This document shows positions 9,058 to 16,610 of a stretch of DNA of 20,030 nt, piece after piece (positions within the stretch are counted from its first letter, which is position 1; every line of letters starts with the position of its first letter). The notes beneath the pieces were generated by a model that worked only from the letters and a program-made list of their open reading frames with translations, was not told the DNA's origin and searched no databases. The stretch comes from Pseudomonadota bacterium (GTDB lineage Bacteria > Pseudomonadota > Gammaproteobacteria > Xanthomonadales > Xanthomonadaceae). The translations under genes were made by a program, and so were the position numbers. Location of the stretch: NCBI GenBank assembly GCA_023399815.1, contig JAEWOJ010000131.1, positions 1-20,030 on the forward strand, in the 5' to 3' direction.

Positions 9058-9063
9058 TACAAT
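9058..9063 (+). promoter_or_regulatory. -10 element directly before the WGR gene
   Basis: TACAAT ends seven bases before the ATG at 9071. If used, transcription would start at or next to the start codon, giving a leaderless mRNA. No clear -35 is visible, and there is no Shine-Dalgarno. Confidence 0.4.
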
Positions 9064-9070
9064 CGCGGTC

Positions 9071-9322
9071 ATGCGCGTCTACCTGCAGCAGCCGCCCAGC
9101 GGCAACGAATCCCCCCGCTATGTGCAGCTTTCCCTGGTGCCGGACCTGCTCGGCGGCTGGGAACAGCTGCGCGAGACCGGCCAGACCGGCGGGCGCGCGC
9201 AGTTGCGGCGCGAACTGTTCCTGCGGCAGGACGAGGCGCGCCACGCCTTCGAGAAGGCGCGCGACGCGCAGATCAAGCGCGGTTTCCAGGTGGTGTTCGC
9301 CAGCGGCGAGCCGCAGCCCTGA
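9071..9322 (+). CDS. Small WGR-domain protein
   Basis: An 83-residue protein made of a single WGR-like domain. The first strand is RVYLQQ, followed by RYVQLSLVPDLLGGWEQLRETGQTGG (about 16-41) with Trp30 and the glycine-rich turn, then a helix (LFLRQDEARHAFEKARDAQIKRG) and a final strand FQVVF. WGR domains are found in DNA-repair and polyadenosine-related proteins and may bind nucleic acids; free-standing bacterial copies have no settled function. It lies between aroB and hemE, after a REP pair and with its own promoter-like element, so it may start a separate transcript running into hemE. The upstream in-frame extension is rejected because it would read through the REP pair. Confidence 0.85.
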   Translation: MRVYLQQPPSGNESPRYVQLSLVPDLLGGWEQLRETGQTGGRAQLRRELFLRQDEARHAFEKARDAQIKRGFQVVFASGEPQP

Positions 9323-9368
9323 CCGGCCTCCGGCGCATCGCGCCGCTCCGGCCCCACGGCCACGTTCC

Positions 9369-9374
9369 AAGGAG
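9369..9374 (+). promoter_or_regulatory. Ribosome binding site of hemE (decides GTG start)
   Basis: AAGGAG six bases before the GTG at 9381. It settles the non-ATG start in a frame that is open for hundreds of bases upstream. Confidence 0.8.
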
Positions 9375-9380
9375 TTTTCC

Positions 9381-10454
9381 GTGACCAGCCCCCTTCGCAA
9401 CGACCGCTTCCTGCGCGCCCTGCGCCGCGAGCCGGTGGACTGCACCCCCGTCTGGCTGATGCGCCAGGCCGGCCGCTACCTGCCGGAATACCGCGCCACC
9501 CGCGCCAGCGCCGGCAGCTTCCTGGGCATGGCCAAAAACCCGGAAATCGCCTGCGAGGTGACGCTGCAGCCGCTGCGCCGCTTCGACCTGGACGCGGCCA
9601 TCCTGTTCTCCGACATCCTCACCGTGCCCGATGCGATGGGCCTGGGTTTGTACTTCGCCGACGGCGAGGGCCCGAAGTTCCACCACCCGGTACGCGATGC
9701 CGCGGCCATCGCCCGGCTGGCGGTGCCGGACATGGAGACCGAGCTGGGCTACGTGATGGACGCAGTGCGGCTGATCCGCCGCGAGCTGGACGGCAAGGTG
9801 CCGCTGATCGGCTTCTCCGGCAGCCCATGGACGCTGGCCTGCTACATGGTCGAAGGCGGCGGCAGCAAGGACTATGCGCGCATCAAGGCGATGGCGCTGA
9901 ACGAGCCACGGGCGCTGCACACGCTGCTGGGCGTGGTGACCGATGCGGTGATCGCCTACCTGTCCGCGCAGCGCGCGGCCGGTGCGCAGGCGCTGCAGGT
10001 GTTCGACACCTGGGGCGGCGTGTTGAGCCCTGCGATGTACCGCGAGTTCTCGCTGCCCTACCTGGCGCGCATCGCCCGCGAACTGGAGCGCGGCGACGGC
10101 GCCGGCCGCACCCCGCTGATCCTGTTCGGCAAGGGCACCGGCCAGTACGTGGCCGAGCTGGCCGCCACCGGCGCCGAAGGCGTGGGCGTGGACTGGACGA
10201 TCACGCTGGAAGACGCCGCGCGCGCGGCCGGCGGCAAGGTCGCGCTGCAGGGCAACCTCGACCCGGCCACGCTGTACGGCTCGCCCGAGGCGATCGCGCG
10301 CGAAGCCGGCAAGGTGCTGGACAGCTACGCCGCCGGCAACGGCGGTTCGCGCGAGGGCCACGTCTTCAACCTCGGCCACGGCATGTCGCCGGACATGGAT
10401 CCCGACCACGTCGCCGTGCTGGTGGACGCCGTGCACCGGCTCAGCCGCCGCTGA
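9381..10454 (+). CDS. hemE: Uroporphyrinogen decarboxylase
   Basis: Cytoplasmic, cofactor-free decarboxylation of uroporphyrinogen III to coproporphyrinogen III in haem synthesis. The 357 residues have the full-length family layout: WLMRQAGRYLPEYR at 25-38 with substrate-binding Arg28 and Arg32, FSDIL with catalytic Asp78, GFSGSPWTLACYMVEGGGS with Tyr155, VFDTWGG near 207-213, and NLGHG with His333. The GTG start has a strong Shine-Dalgarno and gives the family N-terminus TSPLRNDRFLRALRRE. It is preceded by the WGR gene with a 58-bp gap and followed by a perfect 9-bp hairpin, which probably ends the transcript. Confidence 0.97.
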   Translation: MTSPLRNDRFLRALRREPVDCTPVWLMRQAGRYLPEYRATRASAGSFLGMAKNPEIACEVTLQPLRRFDLDAAILFSDILTVPDAMGLGLYFADGEGPKFHHPVRDAAAIARLAVPDMETELGYVMDAVRLIRRELDGKVPLIGFSGSPWTLACYMVEGGGSKDYARIKAMALNEPRALHTLLGVVTDAVIAYLSAQRAAGAQALQVFDTWGGVLSPAMYREFSLPYLARIARELERGDGAGRTPLILFGKGTGQYVAELAATGAEGVGVDWTITLEDAARAAGGKVALQGNLDPATLYGSPEAIAREAGKVLDSYAAGNGGSREGHVFNLGHGMSPDMDPDHVAVLVDAVHRLSRR

Positions 10455-10521
10455 GCCGTGGGAGCGTGCCGGCGCGCGGATGCGCCTGCACCCGGCACCT
10501 GCACCTCGACGCACGTCACGC

Positions 10522-10542
10522 CGCCCGACCAACGGTCGGGCG
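10522..10542 (+). terminator. Hairpin after hemE
   Basis: CGCCCGACC-AAC-GGTCGGGCG is a perfect 9-bp stem with a three-base loop, 67 bases after the hemE stop and upstream of the next promoter-like site. No T-tract follows; it is a likely terminator in this GC-rich setting. Confidence 0.55.
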
Positions 10543-10581
10543 CCACCGGGGCCGGCCTTCTGGCCTTGACCGGACCTGGCC

Positions 10582-10587
10582 GATAAT
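10582..10587 (+). promoter_or_regulatory. Possible -10 of the MFS gene
   Basis: GATAAT, 30 bases before the ATG at 10618. TTGACC (10566-10571) is nearby but only 10 bases away, too close to act as its -35, so this call is weak. Confidence 0.35.
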
Positions 10588-10617
10588 CGGCGCGTTCTCC
10601 ATCGTTCCGAGGTCGCA

Positions 10618-12033
10618 ATGACCGCAGCGGCACCCCTCCCCGCCGACGATCCGCACAAGCCCCTGTTGTGGCTGGTGTCGCTGGCGATCTTCATGCAGAT
10701 GCTGGACTCGACCATCGTCAACACCGCGTTGCCGGCGATGGCGCGCAGCCTGGGCGAGAGCCCGCTGCAGATGCAGTCGGTGGTGTTCAGCTACGCGCTG
10801 GCGGTGGCCAGCTTCATCCCCGCCTCGGGCTGGGTCGCCGACCGCTTCGGCACGCGCCGCACCTTTCTCGCCGCGATCGTGCTGTTCACCCTCGGCTCGC
10901 TGGCCTGCGCGCTGTCGCCCACGCTGCGCTGGCTGGTGGCCGCGCGCGTGCTGCAGGGCATCGGCGGGGCGATGCTGCTGCCGGTAGGGCGGCTGGCGGT
11001 GATGCGCTCGGTGCCGCGCGCGCAGTTCCTGTCGGCGATGAGCTTCATCGCGATCCCGGCGCTGGTCGGGCCGCTGCTGGGGCCGACGCTCGGCGGCTGG
11101 CTGGTGCAGGTCGCGTCCTGGCACTGGATCTTCCTGATCAACCTGCCGATCGGGCTGGTCGGCCTGCTCGCCGCGCTGCGCATCATGCCCGACCACTACG
11201 GCCAGGAACGGCAGCACTTCGACCTGGCCGGCTACCTGATGCTGGCCTTCGGCATGGTCGCGCTGTCGCTGGCGCTGGACGGCGCCTCCGGCTTCGGCGC
11301 GGCGCACGCGCTGGTGCTGCTGCTGGCGGTGGTCGGCATTGCCGCGCTGGCCGGCTACTGGCTGCATGCGGCCGGCCGCCGCGACGCGCTGTTCCCGCTG
11401 ACCCTGTTCCAGATCGCCAGCTTCCGCATCGGCATCCTCGGCAACCTGTTCTCGCGCATCGGCAGCGGCGCGATGCCGCTGCTGATCCCGCTGCTGCTGC
11501 AGGTCGGCATGGGCATGAGCCCGATGGCGGCGGGCATGATGATGATCCCGGTGGCGCTGTCGGGCATGGCCGCCAAGCGCGCGGCGGTGACCCTGGTGGA
11601 GCGCTTCGGCTACCGCCGCATCCTGATGACCAACACCGTCTGCGTCGGCCTGGTGATGGCCAGTTTCATGTTCATCACCGTGCAGCAGCCGCTGTGGCTG
11701 CGGCTGCTGCAGCTGGCGCTCTTCGGCGCGGTCAACTCGATGCAGTTCACGGTGATGAACACCGTCACCCTGCGCGACCTGGATACCGCCCAGGCCAGCA
11801 GCGGCAACAGCCTGCTGTCGATGGTGATGATGCTCGCCACCGGCTTCGGTGCGGCCACCGCCGGCAGCCTGCTGTCGACCTTCGGCCAGCATCTCGCCGG
11901 CCACGGCGCCACCGCCGCGCTGCACGCCACCTTCGTCTGCGTCGGCGCGATCACGCTCAGCTCGACGCTCGTCTTCTGGCAGCTGCCCGAGAACCGCCCG
12001 CATCCGCGCGCGGTGGAGGAAGTGGCGGAGTGA
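10618..12033 (+). CDS. MFS drug-efflux transporter, DHA2 / EmrB-QacA type (MdtD-like)
   Basis: Inner-membrane proton-coupled antiporter of the 14-helix family, probably exporting toxic compounds; the substrate cannot be read from sequence. The 471 residues are almost continuous membrane helices. Helix 1 carries the DHA2 motif LDSTIVNTALP at about 29-39. Motif A GWVADRFGTRR follows helix 2, at about 65-75. The antiporter motif C is seen as ALVGPLLGPTLGGWLV at about 143-158. It has no EmrA-type partner next to it, which fits stand-alone MdtD-like members. Its TGA is immediately followed by the reverse-complement stop codon of the convergent hybrid kinase, leaving no intergenic base. Confidence 0.92.
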   Translation: MTAAAPLPADDPHKPLLWLVSLAIFMQMLDSTIVNTALPAMARSLGESPLQMQSVVFSYALAVASFIPASGWVADRFGTRRTFLAAIVLFTLGSLACALSPTLRWLVAARVLQGIGGAMLLPVGRLAVMRSVPRAQFLSAMSFIAIPALVGPLLGPTLGGWLVQVASWHWIFLINLPIGLVGLLAALRIMPDHYGQERQHFDLAGYLMLAFGMVALSLALDGASGFGAAHALVLLLAVVGIAALAGYWLHAAGRRDALFPLTLFQIASFRIGILGNLFSRIGSGAMPLLIPLLLQVGMGMSPMAAGMMMIPVALSGMAAKRAAVTLVERFGYRRILMTNTVCVGLVMASFMFITVQQPLWLRLLQLALFGAVNSMQFTVMNTVTLRDLDTAQASSGNSLLSMVMMLATGFGAATAGSLLSTFGQHLAGHGATAALHATFVCVGAITLSSTLVFWQLPENRPHPRAVEEVAE

Positions 12034-15000
12034 TCAGGCCGGGCGTTCTTCCGGCAGCGGGCCGTCGCCCGCCGTCGCGGAAGGACGCCAGGCCGCGGCG
12101 ATCGCCGCGACCAGCATCTCGCCGCTGACCGGCTTGCGCAGGAAGCCGTCGAACCCGGCCGCGCGCGCCTGCTGCTCGGCGGTGGCGTCGGAGCGTGCGG
12201 TCACCGCCACCAGCGGGAAGCCATGGCCCAGGCCGCGCAGCTGCCGGGCCAGCGCCAGCCCGTCGAGCGCGGGCAGGTCCAGGTCGAGCAGGCCGATGTC
12301 GAAGCCGCCCGCCGCCACTTCGCCCAGCGCGGCCAGCCCGTGCAGGGCATGCACGACCTGGTGGCCGCGGGCGCGCAGCAGGCCGGCGATCACGTCGGCC
12401 ACGGTGGGGTCGTCCTCGACCAGCAGGATGCGCAGGCTGCCCTCCGGCCCTTCGCCCGTTGCCCTGGCCGGACCATCGGCATCCACCGGCCGCCAGGGCA
12501 GCGGCAGTTCGACGATGAAGCGCGCGCCGGCGCCCAGGCGGCTGTCGATGCGGATCTGGCCGCCCATCGCCACCGCCAGTTCCTGGCAGATCGCCAGCCC
12601 CAGTCCGCTGCCGCCATAGCGCGAGGCGGTGCGCGGGCCCTCGGCCTGCTCGAAGCGCTGGAACAGGCGCACCTGCTGCTCGGCGGTGATGCCCGGGCCG
12701 GTGTCGCTGACCTCCAGGCGGATGCCCGCGCCGTCCGGCAGCAGGTCCACGTCCAGCCCGATCTGCCCGTGCGCGGTGAACTTGACCGCGTTGCCGAGCA
12801 GGTTCATCAGGATCTGCCGCAGCCGCATCGCATCCCCGGTCACGCTGACCGGCATCGGCAGGCGCCGCTCGTACACGAACAGCAGGCCCTGCTTGTGCGC
12901 GACCGGAGCGATGAACGCGGCGACCTCGTCCAGCAGCGGCGCCAGCTCGAAGGGCTGCGCCTCCAGCTCCAGGCGGCCGGCCTCGATGCGGGCCAGGTCG
13001 AGGGAGTCGTTCACCAGCCGCAGCAGGTGGGTGCCGGCCTGCTGGATCGAGTTGGCATAGCGCCGCTGGGTGTCGTCCAGCGGCGTGTCCAGCAGCAGTT
13101 CGGTCATGCCCAGCACGCCGGTCATCGGCGTGCGCACCTCGTGGCCGAGCGTGGCCAGGAAGCGGGTCTTGGCCATCGACGCCTGTTCGGCCAGCACGCG
13201 CCGCTGCTCGGCCAGCTGCCATTCGCTGCGCCGGTGCAGGCGCGCGCGGTAGGCCATCACCGCGATGCCCAAGGCCAGCAGCGCCGCCAGGGCGTACATC
13301 GCCAGCGCCCAGCCGCTGCGCCACCACGGCGGCGCCACCTCGATCCGCAGCGGCGGCGCCGCGATCCAGCCGCCGCCGGGCACCGCGCCCTGCACCTGCA
13401 GCGTGTAGCTGCCCGGCGACAGGCGCGGGAACACCCGCTCGCCGCTGGCGCCGGCGCCCACCCAGTCCGGGTCGTAGCCGTCCAGCCGGAAGCGGTAGGC
13501 GTTGTTGGTGGAATCGGCGAACGCCAGCAGCCGCGCGACGATGTGCAGGTCGCGGTCGCCGTCCCTGAGCGGCAGCGCGCGCTCGTGGGTCAGGTCGGCT
13601 TCCTGGTCGCCACGGCGCACGCTGATCCGCTCGATCACCAGCGGCGGCCGGCGGGTCAGCGGCTTGACCTGCGCCGGCTCGAACAGCACCACGCCCTCCG
13701 GGGTGCCGCCCGCCACCTGGCCGGTACGCGCCTGCACCAGGCCGCGGCGCCGGAACTCCTGCCCCGGCAGGCCGTCGTGCACGCCATACAGGCGCAGCGA
13801 GCGGCGGGCCGGATCGACCCGGATCAGGCCGCGCGCGCTGCTGGCCCAGACGATCCCGCCGTCGTCCACCACCAGCCCGCCCGGCGCCAGCACGGGGAAG
13901 CCCTGCTCCGCGCCGATGCTGGTTTCCAGCGCCAGTTGCGCGCCGTCCCAGCGGTAGCGGTCGACCTGCCCGAGGGCGGCGGTCCAGACCGCGCCCGCGC
14001 CGTCCGCGTCGAAGGTGTAGACATGGCCGCGCGGGCCGCCCGGCACCGGCTGGAAGGTGCCGCTGCGCGGCTGCCAGGCCGAGAGCCCGGACGCGCCGGC
14101 CAGCCACAGCCGGTCCCCCGGCCCGCAGCGCATGTCCTCCAGCGCCACCGCGGGCATGCCGCGCTGGCCGGGCTGGATGCGCAGCAGCACGCGTCCGTCG
14201 GCGTCGCGCTGCTGCAGGCCGCCGTCCTCGGAATACACCCAGACGCGGCCGCCATCGCAGAGCCGCACGATGTCGCCGTCGCCGACCATCGCCGCATCCA
14301 CCGCGTCTTCGTGGTGCCAGCGGCGGACGCTGCGGTCGCGCGGGTCGTAGCGCACCAGCGCGTCCAGGCTGCCGATCCAGACCCGGCCCTGCGCGTCCTC
14401 GGCCACCGACTGCGGCCAGTTGATGCCGTCGATCGGTTGCAGGTGGTGCTCCACCGCGCCGGTGGCCGGGTCCAGCCGGTCCAGCGCGCCGCGGGTGCCC
14501 ACCACCCAGATCCCGCCCGATGCCGAGGCGGCCAGGGCCAGCGCATAGGGATTGCGCAGCGACGCCGGGTCGTCCAGGTGCCGCGTCAGCACGGAGAACT
14601 GCCGCCAGTTCGGCGACAGGTGCCACAGCCCGGCGTTGGTGCTGGCGAACCACAGGCCGCCGTCGCGGTCCTCGTAGGCCGAGCTCCAGTTGGGCTTCAC
14701 CAGCCCGCGCTCGTGGGCGCTGTACAGCGCCACGTTGCGCACCGGGCCGCCGTCGCGGCTGCGCCCTAGGCCGTCGCGCGTATCCAGCCAGTAGTTGCCG
14801 TCCGCGGCGTACTGCAGCACGTTGAGCACGTCGCCCGGCGCCGCGTCGGGCCAGTCCACGCGCTCGAAGCGGCCATCGCGCCGGCGCACCGCCACGCCGT
14901 CGGTGGTCGCCACCCACAGCCGCTGCCCGCGGTCGACCTTCAGCCCGTTGATCCGCCGCGACGGCAGCACGCCCTCGCCTTCGGGCGCGAAACCGCTGCC

Positions 15001-15600
15001 GGTCCAGCGCGCCAGGCCGCCCTTGGTGCCCACCCACAGCACGCCGTCGGGGGTGACCGCCAGGAAGGCAACCGACGCCGACGGCAGGCTGTCGCGCCGG
15101 CCCGGCTCCGGCATGAAGCGCTGGATCGTGCCGTCGGCGGCCAGCCGGTGCAGGCCGGCCGTCGGCGTACCGAACCAGACGCTGCCATCGGGCGTGGAGG
15201 CGATGCTCCAGATGGTGTTGCTGCCGATCTGCGGGTAGGTCCTGCGGTCGAAGAAGCGGAAGCTGCGGCGGTCGGCCGACAGCATCCCCAGGCCCGCGTT
15301 CTGGGTGCCGATCCACAGCTGGTTGCGGGCGTCGACGTGCAGGCTCCAGACCAGGTTGTCGCGCAGGCCGTCCTCGGCGCGCCAGATGCGGTAGTTGCGC
15401 CCGTCGAAGCGCGCCAGGCCATCGCGGCTGGCCAGCCACAGGTAGCCGGAGCGGTCTTCGGCGAAGGCATTGATGCTGGTCGACGGCAGGCCATCGACCA
15501 CGCCCAGCTGGCGCGGCTGCGGGGTGACCGGCACCTCGGCCCGCACCGCGGCGGCGGGCAACAGCAACAGGCACAGCAGCCACGTCGGCCACCGCCTCAC
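12034..15600 (-). CDS. Hybrid sensor histidine kinase (Reg_prop, Y_Y_Y, TM, HisKA, HATPase, REC)
   Basis: Inner-membrane hybrid kinase that senses a periplasmic signal and autophosphorylates. Order in the 1188 residues: signal peptide with likely cleavage after VRA (residue 21); about 14 propeller-blade repeats (GYLWLASRDGLARFDG, NQLWIGTQNAGLGML) to about 680; a Y_Y_Y domain about 690-753 with Tyr702; one membrane helix about 764-784; HisKA with phosphoacceptor His820 in GHEVRTPM; HATPase with N-box LMNLLGNAVKFT and G-boxes DTGPGI and GGSGLGLAI; and a C-terminal receiver with acidic Glu1062/Asp1063/Asp1064, phospho-acceptor Asp1106 in GLLDLDLP and Lys1156. All catalytic residues are intact. 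There is no HPt or DNA-binding domain, so the phosphoryl group must pass to a partner outside the window. GTG start with GGGAG nine bases upstream. Confidence 0.94.
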   Translation of the reverse strand: MRRWPTWLLCLLLLPAAAVRAEVPVTPQPRQLGVVDGLPSTSINAFAEDRSGYLWLASRDGLARFDGRNYRIWRAEDGLRDNLVWSLHVDARNQLWIGTQNAGLGMLSADRRSFRFFDRRTYPQIGSNTIWSIASTPDGSVWFGTPTAGLHRLAADGTIQRFMPEPGRRDSLPSASVAFLAVTPDGVLWVGTKGGLARWTGSGFAPEGEGVLPSRRINGLKVDRGQRLWVATTDGVAVRRRDGRFERVDWPDAAPGDVLNVLQYAADGNYWLDTRDGLGRSRDGGPVRNVALYSAHERGLVKPNWSSAYEDRDGGLWFASTNAGLWHLSPNWRQFSVLTRHLDDPASLRNPYALALAASASGGIWVVGTRGALDRLDPATGAVEHHLQPIDGINWPQSVAEDAQGRVWIGSLDALVRYDPRDRSVRRWHHEDAVDAAMVGDGDIVRLCDGGRVWVYSEDGGLQQRDADGRVLLRIQPGQRGMPAVALEDMRCGPGDRLWLAGASGLSAWQPRSGTFQPVPGGPRGHVYTFDADGAGAVWTAALGQVDRYRWDGAQLALETSIGAEQGFPVLAPGGLVVDDGGIVWASSARGLIRVDPARRSLRLYGVHDGLPGQEFRRRGLVQARTGQVAGGTPEGVVLFEPAQVKPLTRRPPLVIERISVRRGDQEADLTHERALPLRDGDRDLHIVARLLAFADSTNNAYRFRLDGYDPDWVGAGASGERVFPRLSPGSYTLQVQGAVPGGGWIAAPPLRIEVAPPWWRSGWALAMYALAALLALGIAVMAYRARLHRRSEWQLAEQRRVLAEQASMAKTRFLATLGHEVRTPMTGVLGMTELLLDTPLDDTQRRYANSIQQAGTHLLRLVNDSLDLARIEAGRLELEAQPFELAPLLDEVAAFIAPVAHKQGLLFVYERRLPMPVSVTGDAMRLRQILMNLLGNAVKFTAHGQIGLDVDLLPDGAGIRLEVSDTGPGITAEQQVRLFQRFEQAEGPRTASRYGGSGLGLAICQELAVAMGGQIRIDSRLGAGARFIVELPLPWRPVDADGPARATGEGPEGSLRILLVEDDPTVADVIAGLLRARGHQVVHALHGLAALGEVAAGGFDIGLLDLDLPALDGLALARQLRGLGHGFPLVAVTARSDATAEQQARAAGFDGFLRKPVSGEMLVAAIAAAWRPSATAGDGPLPEERPA

Positions 15601-15929
15601 GGCGCGCGCTCCCGCTGCCGCGCGCTACGGGCGCCAGGCAAGGCCGGCCTGGCGGCGCGGCCCCTCGTATATCCGCTCGTTTCGTGCCTGTCCGCGTCTT
15701 CCATCCATCGCCCGTCGCCGTCCGTATCCCCGGGAAAATACCATCCGCACCGGGGATTGGCCGCTTCCCGCGAGACGAGCCGGCACCGTCGTGATCGTTC
15801 CACCCGCAGTGCACGCGCATCGTCGTGCACCGTACAAAGCCGCAGCTGCGCAACAATCCATTGCGTGGCCCGGCAACAAACCCTGGCGGGCATGTGCCTA
15901 GAATCCCCCAACCTTCCCGGAGCCGGACC
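15601..15929. promoter_or_regulatory. Divergent control region between hybrid kinase and YceI operon
   Basis: About 330 bases with no convincing gene. It holds two dyads. ATCCCCGG (15726-15733) pairs with CCGGGGAT (15750-15757) over a 16-base spacer. GTGCACG (15809-15815) pairs with CGTGCAC (15824-15830) over an eight-base spacer. Both are operator-like and sit between two divergent start codons. A -10-like TAGAAT on the plus strand is at 15899-15904. I found no convincing promoter for the kinase on the minus strand. Confidence 0.5.
15899..15904 (+). promoter_or_regulatory. Possible -10 of the YceI / cytochrome operon
   Basis: TAGAAT, 25 bases before the TTG start at 15930, leaving room for the GGAG at 15919-15922. 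No clear -35 was found. Its position argues that any start upstream of it would not be transcribed. Confidence 0.4.
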
Positions 15930-16610
15930 TTGCCACGCTTCCTCGCCCTGCTGCTCGCCTGCCTGTTGCCGCTGTCGGCGTCGGCCGCCGCCCGCTACCG
16001 GCTGGACCCGGTGCACACGCGGGTGCTGTTCGCGGTGGAGCACGCCGGCTTCTCGCAGGCGCTAGGCACGGTGTCGGGCAGCGAGGGCGTGCTGGAGTTC
16101 GATCCCGGCGACTGGCGCAGCGCCCACCTGGACGTGGTCATCCCCATCGCCCGGCTCGACCTGGGCAACGACAAGTGGAACCAGGCCACGCTGGCGCGCA
16201 ACCTGCTCGACGGCAAGCATCATCCGCAGGCGCGCTTCGTCTCCACCCGGGTCGAACCGGTGGATGCGCAGAGCGCGCGCGTGCATGGCCTGCTGACCCT
16301 GCGCGGCGTTACCCGTGAGGTCGTGCTCGACGTCCGCCTCAACGCGCTCAGGCGGCATCCGCTGCCGCCCTTCCGCCGCACCGCCGGCTTCTCCGCCACG
16401 GCCACGCTGCTGCGTTCGGACTTCGGCATCGACGCCTGGAAATCGGTGATCGGCGACCGGGTGGAACTGCGCATCGAAGCCGAGGCGGTGCGCGACGACA
16501 ATGCCGCCGCGCCCGATGCACCCGACGAACCTGCGCCCGGCGAGGACGACGTGCAGTCCGCGGCCGACGCCGCGGCCCGACTTTCCCCACAACCGGAATC
16601 CCGTCCATGA
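15930..16610 (+). CDS. YceI family periplasmic protein, first gene of operon
   Basis: Lipocalin-like beta-barrel of the YceI family, whose members bind long isoprenoid-type lipids in the periplasm. 226 residues from the TTG start: signal peptide LPRFLALLLACLLPLSASA, then YRLDPVHTRVLFAVEHAGFS, the family's usual opening strand, and the later signatures LRGVTREVVLDV and SDFGIDAW. Residues from about 190 form a Pro/Ala/Asp/Glu-rich tail that the second YceI copy lacks. TTG is chosen because GGAG lies seven bases upstream and the signal peptide begins there; an in-frame GTG at 15894 and an ATG at 15825 lie at or upstream of the likely -10. A lipobox-like LLAC at 8-11 is possible but very near the start. 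It overlaps the next gene by ATGA. Confidence 0.88.
   Translation: MPRFLALLLACLLPLSASAAARYRLDPVHTRVLFAVEHAGFSQALGTVSGSEGVLEFDPGDWRSAHLDVVIPIARLDLGNDKWNQATLARNLLDGKHHPQARFVSTRVEPVDAQSARVHGLLTLRGVTREVVLDVRLNALRRHPLPPFRRTAGFSATATLLRSDFGIDAWKSVIGDRVELRIEAEAVRDDNAAAPDAPDEPAPGEDDVQSAADAAARLSPQPESRP

Noticed and set aside
8878..9070. CRISPR-like or transposon terminal repeats in the aroB to WGR gap
   Set aside because: The repeats are an inverted pair of known REP-type palindromes, not evenly spaced direct repeats, and enclose no gene.
8916..9380. Upstream extension of hemE by about 155 codons
   Set aside because: It would read through a REP palindrome and the WGR gene. The GTG at 9381 has a strong Shine-Dalgarno and gives the family N-terminus.
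10566..10587. A full -35/-10 promoter TTGACC...GATAAT for the MFS gene
   Set aside because: The spacer is only 10 bases, too short for a standard sigma-70 promoter. Only the -10 is kept as a weak call.
15825..15929. ATG start for the first YceI gene at 15825
   Set aside because: It would place 35 non-signal-like residues before the signal peptide and start upstream of the likely -10 element. The TTG at 15930 has a ribosome site.
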